Source: Ruminococcus sp. | Lineage (GTDB): Bacteria > Bacillota > Clostridia > Oscillospirales > Ruminococcaceae | Assembly: GCA_029060755.1 (NCBI GenBank) | Contig: JAIDTI010000014.1 | Coordinates: forward strand, 1-51,566 | DNA length: 51,566 nucleotides | Direction: 5' to 3' | Part shown: positions 34,944 through 44,490 of the stretch, piece by piece | Layout of the letters: each line of letters opens with the position of its first letter | How positions within the stretch are numbered: the first letter of the stretch is position 1 | Made by a program: the position numbers and the translations under genes | The notes under the pieces: generated by a model | Seen by the model: the letters and a program-made list of their open reading frames with translations, nothing else | The model's database searches: none | Told to the model about the DNA's origin: nothing

Positions 34944-36017
34944 TTAGAAGAGTATGTCTTTAAAGCAAAGCTGTGGCTCATGTTTATCAAAATCCCAGCT
35001 ATGATATGCGTCGCCGTGACATCTGCAATTTTCCGAACAATTACGGCATTTTTCGTTTTCATCAGCAAGATTTTTTCTGAATATCTGAAATTTATTCTCC
35101 CAAACGTCCTTGAATCTGTCAGTTAAAATATTTCCCTGAATAAATTCGGGACGGCGTTCAATATCAAGACAAGCTGTAATATCGCCGTTTGCCATGATAC
35201 TTGCAATATATGTACCAGCTGTGCAGATATAGTACCAGTCACGCACTTCATGTTCATATTCCATACCAAGATAATGACTACAGCCGTATGTAACAGGCTC
35301 TCCTGCAATTCTCTTGTTTCGGATATACTCAAACATATACTTATAGTCGTCATTAGTGAGAATAAGTTCGGGGTGCTGTTTTGCACGTCCAATAGGCTCT
35401 ATATTGATAATTCGCCATGAATCAATATCCATATCATTGAAAATCTTGTAAAGTTCATCAAGCTGTCCGATATTCTGATGTGTTACAACTGTTGTTATCT
35501 GAACATTCTTGAATCCGCCTACACGGATAAGACTTTCAACTCCGTTCAAAGCACGTTTCCAGCCTCCTGGAGTACGTCTGAATGCATCATGTGTTTCCTC
35601 CAGTCCATCAATGCTTATGGATATAGTTTTCATGCCGACACGTCTTAAATCTTTTGCAACTGAATCATCAATAAGTGTACCATTGCTTGTCATTCCCCAG
35701 CTGAAACCAAGTTCATTTGCAACACTCATAATATCAAAAAATTCCTTACGCAAAAGCGGTTCACCGCCTGTTATACAAAGCATTTTATCTGCTGTACCAA
35801 AATCGCCCTTTATTTCAGCAAGAAATTTTGCGTACTGGTTAACTGTCAGCTCATCAAGCATTACATCTCCGCAGTTGCTTCCGCAATGCAGGCATCTTTC
35901 ATTACAGCGCAAAGTCAGCTCAAGAAAAAGGTGTCGGAGCTGTGGTTTAATCATAAGTCCTGCTCTGTACGCTTCAAGCGTTTTCATATTATCTCTTTTT
36001 ACATTTTCATCAAACAT
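34944..36017 (-). CDS. radical SAM/SPASM peptide maturase
   Basis: A 357-residue enzyme. The radical SAM motif C38-x3-C42-x2-C45 binds the catalytic iron-sulfur cluster; GGEPLLR near residue 85 and the ISIDGLEETHDAFR block near 134 are typical of the PqqE-like group. The C-terminal part (about 245-352) has the many cysteines of a SPASM domain (CSHY, CTAG, CLDI, KCRNCSENCRC, final C), which holds extra clusters and marks peptide-modifying enzymes. Its gene starts 12 bases after a secreted YGPP-repeat protein with AAGGAGA before the ATG, and a strong terminator follows. The neighbour is therefore the likely substrate. A TIGRFAMs family named FibroRumin from Fibrobacter and Ruminococcus comes to mind; I could not check it. 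Confidence 0.93.
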   Translation of the reverse strand: MFDENVKRDNMKTLEAYRAGLMIKPQLRHLFLELTLRCNERCLHCGSNCGDVMLDELTVNQYAKFLAEIKGDFGTADKMLCITGGEPLLRKEFFDIMSVANELGFSWGMTSNGTLIDDSVAKDLRRVGMKTISISIDGLEETHDAFRRTPGGWKRALNGVESLIRVGGFKNVQITTVVTHQNIGQLDELYKIFNDMDIDSWRIINIEPIGRAKQHPELILTNDDYKYMFEYIRNKRIAGEPVTYGCSHYLGMEYEHEVRDWYYICTAGTYIASIMANGDITACLDIERRPEFIQGNILTDRFKDVWENKFQIFRKNLADENEKCRNCSENCRCHGDAYHSWDFDKHEPQLCFKDILF

Positions 36018-36029
36018 TGTTAAATCTCC

Positions 36030-36857
36030 TTAATTAAATGCAATCGGTGCGCCATATTCTGGCTGTGGAACAGGTTCTGTAGTTGTATTTGGTGTTGTTA
36101 CTGTTGTTTGAGTGGTAAACCATGACGGCGGACCATAAACAGGTGCAGGAATTGTATTCTGTGTTGTTGTTACTGTATTGACGGTTGTGTTATCATAGTA
36201 ACGTGTTGTTGTCGGCTGAGGTTCAGGAATGATATTATCAGAGAAATTATCAATCTTGCCAAGAAGATAATTATTGAGCATTACAAGGTCTGCCATACCA
36301 ACCTGTCCGTCATTATTCACATCTGCCATATACTGCTTATAGTAGTCCGTTGTACCATCAAGCAACATTTTTCTGAGTTCGATAAAATCAAAAACATCAA
36401 TTTTACCGTCAGCATTAATATCTCCAATCGGCGGAGGTCCATAAACAGTAACCATATCTGTAGTGGTTTCAGTTATCGGGTTTGACATTGTTGTTGGTGC
36501 TGTGGTTGTTGTTTTTGTCTGTGTTGTGGAATAGTCCGGCGGTGGACCATAAACACAAGCCATATCTGTAGTAGTTTCAGTTATAGGGTCTTTAGCTGTT
36601 GTCTGTGTCTTTGTTGTTGTGGAATAGTTCGGTGGCGGTCCATATACTCCCGCAAGTTCTATGGTGGTTTCAGTTATCGGGTCTGTGACTGTTGGCGGTG
36701 TTGTTGTCTCCTCAATAACAGGCGGTCCATAAGCATCCTGCATCTGCTCATCTGACGGCACATAATCGGCATTGCCTGCTACTGCTCCTGTCGAAGTAGC
36801 ACTGATAGCCGATGCAAATAATGCTGCCATAAGAATGGTTTTCGGTGTCTTTTTCAT
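36030..36857 (-). CDS. secreted dockerin protein with repeated YGPP motifs, likely substrate of the radical SAM enzyme
   Basis: A 275-residue exported protein. A signal peptide (about 1-28) is followed by Thr/Pro-rich sequence with YGPP at residues 43, 72, 103, 139 and 241 and YGAP at 268. Three of these end near-identical 31-36-residue units (DPITETTTDM-x-x-VYGPPP). A dockerin domain with calcium loops D146-D157 and D179-D190 sits between the fourth and fifth motif. The start at 36857 is preferred, as AGGAG is nine bases upstream; an ATG two codons earlier is too close. The Tyr-Gly-Pro-Pro motifs look like repeated cores for a tailoring enzyme, and the radical SAM/SPASM gene follows after 12 bases. 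The dockerin would let the product join a cellulosome. Catalytic domains are absent. The modification itself is inferred. Confidence 0.88.
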   Translation of the reverse strand: MKKTPKTILMAALFASAISATSTGAVAGNADYVPSDEQMQDAYGPPVIEETTTPPTVTDPITETTIELAGVYGPPPNYSTTTKTQTTAKDPITETTTDMACVYGPPPDYSTTQTKTTTTAPTTMSNPITETTTDMVTVYGPPPIGDINADGKIDVFDFIELRKMLLDGTTDYYKQYMADVNNDGQVGMADLVMLNNYLLGKIDNFSDNIIPEPQPTTTRYYDNTTVNTVTTTQNTIPAPVYGPPSWFTTQTTVTTPNTTTEPVPQPEYGAPIAFN

Positions 36858-36997
36858 ACACATATGCTCCTTTCAGAATTTATAATAGTGTGCTGATTCC
36901 ATTATATAATATAAATGTCAAAAAAACAGCAACTTTTTTCTAAAACCGAAAAAGTTTGTATGATTGCACAAAATAAATCATCACAACTTGTAAGATA

Positions 36998-39817
36998 TTA
37001 CAAATATTTTTTCAGATATTGTCCCGTATACGATTCTTTGCACTCTGCAATCTGTTCAGGAGTACCGACAGCAACTACTGTTCCGCCGTTGTCTCCGCCC
37101 TCAATGCCCAAGTCGATTATATAATCAGCTGACTTTATAACATCAAGATTATGCTCGATTACAAGAACAGTATTTCCCTGCTCTGTCAGTTTCTGCAAAA
37201 CGTCAATAAGCCTGTGAACGTCCGCAGTGTGCAAGCCTGTTGTCGGTTCGTCAAGAATATATATTGTCTGTCCTGTCGAATGTTTTGAAAGTTCGGTTGA
37301 CAGTTTTACTCTCTGTGCCTCACCGCCTGAAAGAGTTGTTGCAGACTGTCCGATTTTTATATATCCCAGTCCGACTTCCTGCAATGTTCGGAGTTTTTTC
37401 GCAATTTTCGGGATATGCTCAAAAAATTCCACACCCTCATCAACCGTCATTTCAAGTACATCATAAATCGACTTGCCCTTATAGTGAACTTCAAGTGTTT
37501 CACGGTTATAGCGTTTTCCCTTGCACACCTCACAAGGCACATAAACATCAGGCAGAAAGTGCATTTCTATCTTGATTATGCCGTCACCCTCGCAGGCTTC
37601 ACATCTTCCGCCTTTTACATTGAAACTGAAACGTCCGTTCGTGTAACCTCTTGCCTTTGCATCATTTGTCTTTGTAAACAAGTCACGTATATCAGTAAAA
37701 ACACCTGTATAAGTTGCAGGATTGGAACGTGGAGTTCTGCCGATTGGTGACTGGTCAATACATATAACCTTATCAAGATTTTCAAGTCCCTCTATTTTTC
37801 TGAAATCCCCCGCTATAGTCTTTGCACGGTTAAGCTTTGATGCAAGATGTTTGTATATTATCTCATTCACAAGTGAAGATTTTCCACTGCCTGATACTCC
37901 TGTCACGCATACAAACTCACCAAGCGGAATTTTTACATCAATATTCTTGAGATTATGCTCCTTTGCACCCTTTACAACAAGAAATTTTCCATTGCCTTTT
38001 CGTCTTTCTTCCGGAACAGGTATTTTTTTTCTTCCACTTAAATACTGTCCTGTTATCGACTCCTCACATTCAAGAAGTCCTGCAACATCTCCCGAATATA
38101 CAACATTTCCACCGTTTACGCCTGCTCCGACACCAATATCAACAACATAATCAGCAGATAAAATTGTATCGTCATCATGTTCAACAACAATAAGGGTATT
38201 TCCTAAATCACGGAGATGCTTCAACGTTGCAATAAGTTTGTCATTATCACGCTGATGCAAGCCGATACTTGGCTCATCAAGAATATACAGCACTCCTACA
38301 AGTGATGAGCCAATTTGAGTTGCAAGCCTGATTCTCTGGCTTTCACCGCCTGAAAGTGTACCTGATGAACGTGAAAGCGTGAGATATTCAAGTCCTACAC
38401 TTTTTAAAAATCCCAGACGCTCTTTTATCTCCTTGATAATCCTCTCACCGATAAATTTTTCATGTTCCGACAACACAAGATTATCAAAAAACTCCAGTTC
38501 GTCTTTTACAGACATATCCGTTAATTCGCTGATATTTTTTCCGCCGATTGTAACTGCTAAGTATTCAGGTCTTAATCTTTTTCCCTTACATTCAGGACAT
38601 TTTGTTTCTGTCATACATTCCTCAATTGCCGATTTTGAATAATCGCTGTTTGATTCACGATAACGTCTTTCAAGATTATTTATAACGCCCTCAAACGGAG
38701 TTTTATATTTTCCACCGCCAAGTGATTCAGGTCGTTTTAATTCAAGCTCCTCTGTACCAGTTCCATAAAGAAAAATATTAATCTGCTCCTTTGTCAGCTC
38801 CTTGACAGGTACATCAAGCGGTATCTTGTATTTTTTGGATATTGCCTTATAATACATAATTGCAATTGAAGTTTCGTCAAGACTGTTCCAGCCGTTTGCA
38901 GTTATAGCCCCGTCAAGTATGGATAAATCCTCATTTGGTATAATCGTACGTGGCTGAATCTGTCGGAACATTCCAAGTCCCGTACATTTCGGACAAGCTC
39001 CCATGGGATTATTGAAAGAAAACATCACCGGTTCAAGTTCGCCTATGCTGATATTATGTTCGGGACAAGCAAAATTCTGTGAAAAAATCATCTCATCGCC
39101 GTCAATTACATCAACAACAGCAAGTCCTTCTGTAAGTCTGAATATTGTTTCAAGGCTGTCAGTTATGCGTGATTCTATACCCTCCTTTATGATGATTCTG
39201 TCAACAATAATCTCAATATTATGTTTTTTATTCTTTTCAAGTTTCATTTTCTCAAAAAGTTCATATTCTATACCGTCAATACGCACGCGCATAAATCCTG
39301 CTTTTCTTGCTGATTCAAGTTCTTTTGTGTACTGTCCTTTTCTGTTGCGGACTATCGGTGCAAGAAGCTGAACTTTTGTTCTTTCGGGCAGTTCCATAAT
39401 CTTATCAACCATCTGGTCGATAGTCTGTTGAGAAATCTCACGTCCGCACACCGGACAATGCGGAACACCTATTCTTGCATAAAGCAATCGCAGATAATCA
39501 TAAATCTCCGTAACTGTTCCGACCGTTGAACGTGGATTCTTTGATGTAGTTTTCTGATCGATTGAAATTGCAGGAGATAAGCCCTCTATACTCTCAACAT
39601 CAGGTTTTTCCATTTGTCCAAGAAACATTCTTGCATATGACGAAAGACTTTCAACATAACGTCTTTGTCCGTCCGCATAGATTGTATCAAATGCAAGAGA
39701 AGATTTTCCTGAGCCTGACAAACCTGTCATAACAATCAGCTTATCTCGTGGAAGTTCAACATCTATATTTTTCAGATTATTAACCTTTGCACCCTTGATT
39801 ATAATTTTATCTGTCAT
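36998..39817 (-). CDS. uvrA: UvrA, excinuclease ABC subunit A
   Basis: The damage-recognition ATPase of nucleotide excision repair, 939 residues, full length. Both ABC modules are complete: Walker A GLSGSGKS (32-39) and GVSGSGKS (near 645), signatures [11 protein letters not shown] and [11 protein letters not shown], and Walker [11 protein letters not shown] and [10 protein letters not shown]. The zinc-binding cysteines are visible as [13 protein letters not shown] and CEACEGDG...CEVCKGKRY. It follows uvrB and a small lipoprotein gene in the same direction (12 bases from the latter), so uvrB-lipoprotein-uvrA is a probable operon. The start has AAGGTGA upstream. Sequence quality appears good, with no disrupted motif. 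Confidence 0.98.
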   Translation of the reverse strand: MTDKIIIKGAKVNNLKNIDVELPRDKLIVMTGLSGSGKSSLAFDTIYADGQRRYVESLSSYARMFLGQMEKPDVESIEGLSPAISIDQKTTSKNPRSTVGTVTEIYDYLRLLYARIGVPHCPVCGREISQQTIDQMVDKIMELPERTKVQLLAPIVRNRKGQYTKELESARKAGFMRVRIDGIEYELFEKMKLEKNKKHNIEIIVDRIIIKEGIESRITDSLETIFRLTEGLAVVDVIDGDEMIFSQNFACPEHNISIGELEPVMFSFNNPMGACPKCTGLGMFRQIQPRTIIPNEDLSILDGAITANGWNSLDETSIAIMYYKAISKKYKIPLDVPVKELTKEQINIFLYGTGTEELELKRPESLGGGKYKTPFEGVINNLERRYRESNSDYSKSAIEECMTETKCPECKGKRLRPEYLAVTIGGKNISELTDMSVKDELEFFDNLVLSEHEKFIGERIIKEIKERLGFLKSVGLEYLTLSRSSGTLSGGESQRIRLATQIGSSLVGVLYILDEPSIGLHQRDNDKLIATLKHLRDLGNTLIVVEHDDDTILSADYVVDIGVGAGVNGGNVVYSGDVAGLLECEESITGQYLSGRKKIPVPEERRKGNGKFLVVKGAKEHNLKNIDVKIPLGEFVCVTGVSGSGKSSLVNEIIYKHLASKLNRAKTIAGDFRKIEGLENLDKVICIDQSPIGRTPRSNPATYTGVFTDIRDLFTKTNDAKARGYTNGRFSFNVKGGRCEACEGDGIIKIEMHFLPDVYVPCEVCKGKRYNRETLEVHYKGKSIYDVLEMTVDEGVEFFEHIPKIAKKLRTLQEVGLGYIKIGQSATTLSGGEAQRVKLSTELSKHSTGQTIYILDEPTTGLHTADVHRLIDVLQKLTEQGNTVLVIEHNLDVIKSADYIIDLGIEGGDNGGTVVAVGTPEQIAECKESYTGQYLKKYL

Positions 39818-39828
39818 ATCAGTTCACC

Positions 39829-40353
39829 TTAACCATTAAAAATTGTAACTTCAACAATATCCTTTGAATTTTTGCTTGCCCTCTTGAACTCAACATACTG
39901 ATTTTCACTTTCTGCATATTTTGCATGAAAATCATCTGTATATGTCGGAGTGCCGATAGTCTGCTCTATTTTATTAAAAGTATCTGAACAGTCTATGCCG
40001 TTTATTGAGCATTTTTCTGTTGCATTTATATCAATTCTGACAATATTCTTATCCGCTACGTCGTCATTAGCTTTGCAGTCCGCAAGAACAATTCCTCCGA
40101 CTTCTTCATCATTATAATCCAAATGAAAATATGTTCCTATGCCTGATTCAAGCACAACACCGTCTTTTGCAGTAAAACCATCACCAAATCCCGAAAAAGT
40201 ACATGGCATCTTTATATTGTTACCGCAGAAAACAATATTGCCCACTGTTTCGGCGTAATCAAACTCACCTTTTTGTGCGTGTTCTCCCATTACAGCAACT
40301 GTTCCGCTATCTTTTTCACCGCATGAAACACTTCCCACAACAAGAATTCCCAT
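39829..40353 (-). CDS. small lipoprotein with apparent frameshift in its signal peptide
   Basis: A 174-residue frame of unknown function with a lipobox-like SVSC very near its start. The visible ATG at 40353 leaves too short a signal and has no ribosome site. Upstream, an ATG at 40382 follows AGGGG after seven bases but its frame stops after a few codons (MLKRVIA). If the run of five A at 40373-40377 had one more, the frames join and read [21 protein letters not shown], a textbook lipoprotein signal. So either the gene is broken, or phase-variable at the A-run, or one base is missing in the data. The rest (about 150 residues, several cysteines) is intact and matches nothing I know. It lies between uvrB and uvrA. 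Confidence 0.65.
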   Translation of the reverse strand: MGILVVGSVSCGEKDSGTVAVMGEHAQKGEFDYAETVGNIVFCGNNIKMPCTFSGFGDGFTAKDGVVLESGIGTYFHLDYNDEEVGGIVLADCKANDDVADKNIVRIDINATEKCSINGIDCSDTFNKIEQTIGTPTYTDDFHAKYAESENQYVEFKRASKNSKDIVEVTIFNG

Positions 40354-40384
40354 AACAATTAAGCAATTACTCTTTTTAACATAG

Positions 40385-42346
40385 TCATTCCCCTTTCAAC
40401 TCATTTATCTTGTCACGCAGATAAGCGGCGTGTTCAAATTCAAGCATCTTTGCAGCATTTTTCATCTCAACAGTAAGTCTGTCAATAAGCTGTCGCTTTT
40501 CTGATTCCGACATCTTCTTTCTCTTTGTTTTTTTCTCAACTTTCTCTTTTGTGGTTATTTCAAGTACATTTCTTACTTCCTTTATAATTGTTTTCGGAGT
40601 TATGCCATGTTCTTCATTAAATGCTATCTGCAAACTGCGACGGCGTTCCGTTTCAGTTATTGCACGCTCCATAGAGCCTGTCACGGCATCGGCATACATA
40701 ATAACCTGACCGTCTGCATTTCGTGCGGCACGTCCTATGGTCTGTATAAGAGAAGTCTCACTTCGCAAAAATCCCTCTTTATCCGCATCAAGTATCGCAA
40801 TCAGGCTTACTTCAGGTATGTCAAGACCCTCACGGAGCAGGTTGATTCCGACAAGTACATCAAATACGCCATTTCGCAAATCCTTTATAATTTCCATACG
40901 TTCAATTGTATCAATATCATGATGCAGATAGCGTATTTTTATACCCATTTTATCATAATAGTCTGTTAAATCTTCAGCCATTTTCTTTGTAAGCGTTGTA
41001 ACAAGTACACGTTCTTTTCTGTCAATTCTTTTGTTTATCTCTGAATATAAGTCATCAATCTGTCCCGAAACGGGCTTGACAATAATTTCAGGGTCAACAA
41101 GACCTGTCGGACGGATAACCTGTTCAACAATTATATCAGTCTTTTCACGCTCAATCTGTCCGGGGGTTGCACTTACATATATAGCCTGATGTATCTTTGA
41201 ACTGAACTCATCAAAATTAAGCGGTCGGTTATCATATGCACTAGGCAGACGAAAACCATATTCAACAAGATTATCCTTTCTTGCCCTGTCTCCTGCGTAC
41301 ATTGCACGAACTTGTGGCAGTGTAACGTGACTTTCATCAACAATAAGCAGAAAATCATCAGGAAAATGGTCGAACAGCGTACATGGTACACTTCCTTTTG
41401 GTCTGCCTTCAAGAATCCTTGAATAGTTCTCCACGCCGTTACAATAGCCGACTTCCTGCAACATCTCCATATCATAATGCACACGCTGTTCAAGTCTCTG
41501 TGCCTCAACAAGTTTGTTGTTGTGATGAAAATAGTCAAGCCTTTCAGCAAGTTCGTTGTCAATCTCTTTCAGTGCCGACTTGATTCTGTCACTGCTTATA
41601 ACATAGTGTGATGCAGGAAAAATTACTGCGTGACTTAATCTTGCATTGACTTCCCTTGTCATTACGTCTATTTCTGATATTCGGTCTATCTCATCACCGA
41701 AAAACTCTACTCTTATCGCCGTTTCATTTGACATAGCAGGAATAATCTCCACAACGTCTCCTATAACACGGAATTTGTTTCGCTCAAATGCAATATCATT
41801 TCTTTCATACTGAATCTGTACAAGTTCATTTATAAGCTGTTCCCTTGATTTTTCCATGCCCTGACGAACTGAAACAATGTTTTTTCGGTATTCTTCAGGA
41901 CTTCCCAAAGAATATATACATGATACACTTGCAACAATTATAACATCTTTTCTTTCTGCAAGTGCTGTAGTTGCTGAATGACGGAGCTTGTCTATCTCCT
42001 CATTTATTTTTGACGTTTTTTCAATATAGCTGTCAGTGCTTGCAATATATGCTTCGGGCTGATAGTAGTCATAATATGATACAAAGTATTCTACAGCATT
42101 TTCAGGGAAAAACTCCTTGAACTCTGAACATAATTGAGCCGCAAGTATTTTATTATGTGCAAGTACAAGTGTGGGCTTGTTTACTCTTGCGATAACGTTT
42201 GCCATTGTAAAAGTTTTTCCCGAACCTGTTACACCAAGCAGAATCTGTTCTTTTTTGCCCGAGTTCAGACCATTGACAAGCTTGTCTATTGCTTGTGGCT
42301 GGTCACCTGCGGGGGCATATTGTGAATGAAGTTTAAAATGCTCCAC
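40385..42346 (-). CDS. uvrB: UvrB, excinuclease ABC subunit B
   Basis: The DNA-handling helicase-like subunit of nucleotide excision repair, 653 residues with the chosen start. Walker A GVTGSGKT lies near residue 40, the beta-hairpin block [11 protein letters not shown] follows, then DESH, the helicase motif [14 protein letters not shown], and the C-terminal UVR motif ([21 protein letters not shown]) that docks UvrC/UvrA. The start is GTG at 42346, set by AAAGGAG eight bases upstream. The longest frame starts with TTG at 42364, inside which that ribosome site lies, so the longer version is wrong. Its TGA stop overlaps an ATG of the next, frameshifted gene. Expected to be under LexA control (see the site at 42413). 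Confidence 0.97.
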   Translation of the reverse strand: MEHFKLHSQYAPAGDQPQAIDKLVNGLNSGKKEQILLGVTGSGKTFTMANVIARVNKPTLVLAHNKILAAQLCSEFKEFFPENAVEYFVSYYDYYQPEAYIASTDSYIEKTSKINEEIDKLRHSATTALAERKDVIIVASVSCIYSLGSPEEYRKNIVSVRQGMEKSREQLINELVQIQYERNDIAFERNKFRVIGDVVEIIPAMSNETAIRVEFFGDEIDRISEIDVMTREVNARLSHAVIFPASHYVISSDRIKSALKEIDNELAERLDYFHHNNKLVEAQRLEQRVHYDMEMLQEVGYCNGVENYSRILEGRPKGSVPCTLFDHFPDDFLLIVDESHVTLPQVRAMYAGDRARKDNLVEYGFRLPSAYDNRPLNFDEFSSKIHQAIYVSATPGQIEREKTDIIVEQVIRPTGLVDPEIIVKPVSGQIDDLYSEINKRIDRKERVLVTTLTKKMAEDLTDYYDKMGIKIRYLHHDIDTIERMEIIKDLRNGVFDVLVGINLLREGLDIPEVSLIAILDADKEGFLRSETSLIQTIGRAARNADGQVIMYADAVTGSMERAITETERRRSLQIAFNEEHGITPKTIIKEVRNVLEITTKEKVEKKTKRKKMSESEKRQLIDRLTVEMKNAAKMLEFEHAAYLRDKINELKGE

Positions 42347-42377
42347 AAAATTCACTCCTTTCAAGATGTGTAATTCT

Positions 42378-42383
42378 ATTATA
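42378..42383 (-). promoter_or_regulatory. -10 box of the uvrB operon
   Basis: TATAAT on the minus strand, 31 bases before the uvrB GTG. The -35 position (TTTATT at 42401-42406, 17-base spacer) is poor. Confidence 0.5.
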
Positions 42384-42412
42384 TCACATCTGATATAAAA
42401 AATAAACCCTTA

Positions 42413-42424
42413 GAACATATTTTC
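42413..42424. promoter_or_regulatory. possible LexA (SOS) box upstream of uvrB
   Basis: GAACATATTTTC differs by one base from the Firmicutes LexA core GAAC-N4-GTTC. It sits just upstream of the -35 position of uvrB, a gene that is under LexA control in most Firmicutes. One half-site is imperfect, so this is tentative. Confidence 0.4.
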
Positions 42425-42431
42425 TTTTTTT

Positions 42432-42554
42432 AATCAAATAAAAAATTCTGACCGCTTTAAATACTCATAAAGAAGTATAAGCCCCAAAACAATTCCTGAT
42501 AACTGTTTCGAGGCTTGTTGTTAATATTCAATTACTCTCATAAATCAGAATTTA
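42432..42554 (-). repeat. ~120-base repeat element, copy A (inverted relative to copy B)
   Basis: Read on the minus strand it begins TAAATTCTGATTTAT and ends ACTTCTTTATGAG...GGTCAGAATTTTTTATTT. Copy B at 44488-44613 reads almost the same at both ends on the plus strand. The outer nine bases, AAATTCTGA and TCAGAATTT, form a terminal inverted repeat. The middle holds a 13-pair hairpin (42479-42516, AAGCC.../...GGCTT). It begins one base after the stop codon of the 81-residue gene. Confidence 0.75.
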
Positions 42555-42800
42555 TCACTTTTCCGTTAGCGAATCTGCTACACCTTTCATATATTTTTTA
42601 CAAACATAGAAAGACAGTGTATCAAATTCAAATGGCTCAAATTTGGTTTTACCAAAAATGATACTGCTTTTCTTTTCAAGTCTAAATTCAGGTATATATT
42701 TCGTTGGATTTTCACTGTCTGGATACCACGGAAAGCCAACTGCTTGACTTGAATAAAGAAAACCATGTGTCATATCTTCATTACAAAAAGGACATTTCAT
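42555..42800 (-). CDS. small zinc-ribbon-like protein (DUF6487-like)
   Basis: An 81-residue protein that opens with MKCPFCNEDMTHGFLYSS, the first half of a zinc ribbon, as in the DUF6487/PF20097 type of small proteins. It ends with FYVCKKYMKG, where the second CxxC has lost its last cysteine (C-K-K-Y), so metal binding is doubtful. The ATG at 42800 follows GGAGG; the TTG just before it is not needed. It has a perfect promoter and lies divergent from the esterase-like lipoprotein, inside the segment framed by repeat copies A and B. The function is unknown. Confidence 0.75.
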   Translation of the reverse strand: MKCPFCNEDMTHGFLYSSQAVGFPWYPDSENPTKYIPEFRLEKKSSIIFGKTKFEPFEFDTLSFYVCKKYMKGVADSLTEK

Positions 42801-42840
42801 CAAATTTTCCTCCTTTAAATTCCAATTTATCTTAGTAATA

Positions 42841-42869
42841 ATTATACATCAAAGCCGTTATATTGTCAA
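42841..42869 (-). promoter_or_regulatory. SigA-type promoter for the zinc-ribbon-like gene
   Basis: TTGACA-N17-TATAAT, a perfect consensus on the minus strand, about 40 bases before the start at 42800. Confidence 0.82.
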
Positions 42870-42905
42870 TATAAATGCCATTTTTGATAAAATATATTAT
42901 TTCTA

Positions 42906-42934
42906 TTGACAAATCAAATTTATTGATATATAAT
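42906..42934 (+). promoter_or_regulatory. SigA-type promoter for the esterase-like lipoprotein
   Basis: TTGACA-N17-TATAAT, a perfect consensus on the plus strand, about 45 bases before the start at 42979. It is divergent from the promoter at 42841-42869. Confidence 0.82.
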
Positions 42935-42978
42935 TATTACTAACATAAATCAAAATATAGAGACAGAAAGGAAAAGTC

Positions 42979-44490
42979 ATGAAAAAGGCAATTGTAATTT
43001 TTTTATCCATGATAATGTTGTTATCAGCAAATGCTTGCAGTAATAACACAGAAATCAGCGATAGCACATCTTCAGAAATTGTGCAGACTGCTGAACCGAT
43101 ACAGCTTGTAAACAAAATGACTGAAACAGAGCGTTCAAAGGTAAACAAACATACGCTTACGCTTCTTGACGAACCTGCGGATATAGAGGATATAGAGCAT
43201 AAGGTAAGCATTGAATTTAAAACACCAACGCCTGAAGATATGCTTGCCAATCTTGAAAATATGCGTGACAAGATGACAGATGATGAATACGAACAAGCTG
43301 TCGAAGGTATCAACAAAATGGCAGAGTCTGGGGAAAGCTATCCTACTTATCCCGTATATGCACTAATAGACGGCTGCCTTTATTCGGGAATGTTCTGGGA
43401 GCCTGAAAATGATGATGATGATAACTATATGATAATTACGACATATAATGACGAAATGAGCGAATTTGAAAACATAACATTCTACACCTTTGAAGAGTAT
43501 CTTGACTGGGCAGCTAAAGATTATAAAAAAAATGGTTTCTCTGATGATATGATTAAAAACAAAATACGTCAGATACAAATGGTACGTGATGCTCTTAAAA
43601 GCGGTGACTATGAAACATTGCCAGAGGGCAGTATTGACCCGTTGCTGTTCACAGACCCATATGCAGACCCTTTTGCAGACTATCGAAATATATGGGAGTA
43701 TGACCGAACAGCAGTAGAAGCAATCAAGGATTCCATAGACGAAATAAGCATCTATGATGAAGAACTTAACACTGAATTTCTTGTTCATGTAACTCTCCCT
43801 CCGAATTATGATAAAGATAAGACATATCCGGTATTCTTTCTGACAGACGGCGTATGGCGTTTCGGAAATCACACGGAACTGTGTAAGGTAATGGAGGACG
43901 GTGATTCTGATGATGTTATTCTTGTAAGTCTCGGCTATAACTATAAAATAGACGGTACTAACGCATATTACCGTTTCACACATTTAATACAGGAGCGCAA
44001 CAAACTGCTGGACTTCATAACAGACAATTTAATGCCATATCTTGGAGAAAATTACAATATCGACTATGCAAATTCTTCCCTTTACGGTCACTCTAACGGT
44101 GGAGTTTTCACTCACAATGCGCTCTTTAAATCTGACCTTTACGAAAATCAGCCCTTTGGTAATTACATCATAGGCAGTCCGGCGTTCTGGGGTCTGTATG
44201 ATGAGGTGTTCGATTTGGATTCTGAAGGCTGTCAAAGCGATTATGGATACTTCGACAGAAATAACACACTTGATAAAAATGTATTCCTCTGCGGAGGTTC
44301 ACTGGAAGACCCCGATTATGCTGACAGCTATAACGGTCATGATACTACGCTGGAGGGACTTGCAAAGCTGAATGAACGACTGGAGTCCCACAATGCAAAT
44401 GTGACATACAAGCTATATGAATCCCACCACTATCAGTTTATCCCTGAAATGCTGACAGAGTTCCTGAAAGAGACATATCCAAAACAATAA
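42979..44490 (+). CDS. lipoprotein with C-terminal esterase domain (Esterase D/enterochelin-esterase type)
   Basis: A 503-residue predicted lipoprotein: signal peptide ending ANAC (cysteine near 20), an acidic unassigned region of about 220 residues, and a C-terminal alpha/beta-hydrolase domain (about 250-500) of the putative-esterase family. The nucleophile elbow is GHSNGG (serine near 371), with DGVWRFG and VILVSLGYN before it, and the family's late histidine is probably in SHHYQF near 482. Such domains include feruloyl and acetyl-xylan esterases of rumen bacteria as well as siderophore esterases, so a role in plant-glycan side chains is possible. It has its own perfect promoter and AGAAAGGA site. 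Repeat copy B starts at its stop codon. Confidence 0.85.
   Translation: MKKAIVIFLSMIMLLSANACSNNTEISDSTSSEIVQTAEPIQLVNKMTETERSKVNKHTLTLLDEPADIEDIEHKVSIEFKTPTPEDMLANLENMRDKMTDDEYEQAVEGINKMAESGESYPTYPVYALIDGCLYSGMFWEPENDDDDNYMIITTYNDEMSEFENITFYTFEEYLDWAAKDYKKNGFSDDMIKNKIRQIQMVRDALKSGDYETLPEGSIDPLLFTDPYADPFADYRNIWEYDRTAVEAIKDSIDEISIYDEELNTEFLVHVTLPPNYDKDKTYPVFFLTDGVWRFGNHTELCKVMEDGDSDDVILVSLGYNYKIDGTNAYYRFTHLIQERNKLLDFITDNLMPYLGENYNIDYANSSLYGHSNGGVFTHNALFKSDLYENQPFGNYIIGSPAFWGLYDEVFDLDSEGCQSDYGYFDRNNTLDKNVFLCGGSLEDPDYADSYNGHDTTLEGLAKLNERLESHNANVTYKLYESHHYQFIPEMLTEFLKETYPKQ

Noticed and set aside
42347-42364. TTG at 42364 as the uvrB start.
   Set aside because: The ribosome site AAAGGAG lies inside those codons, so translation must begin at the GTG at 42346.
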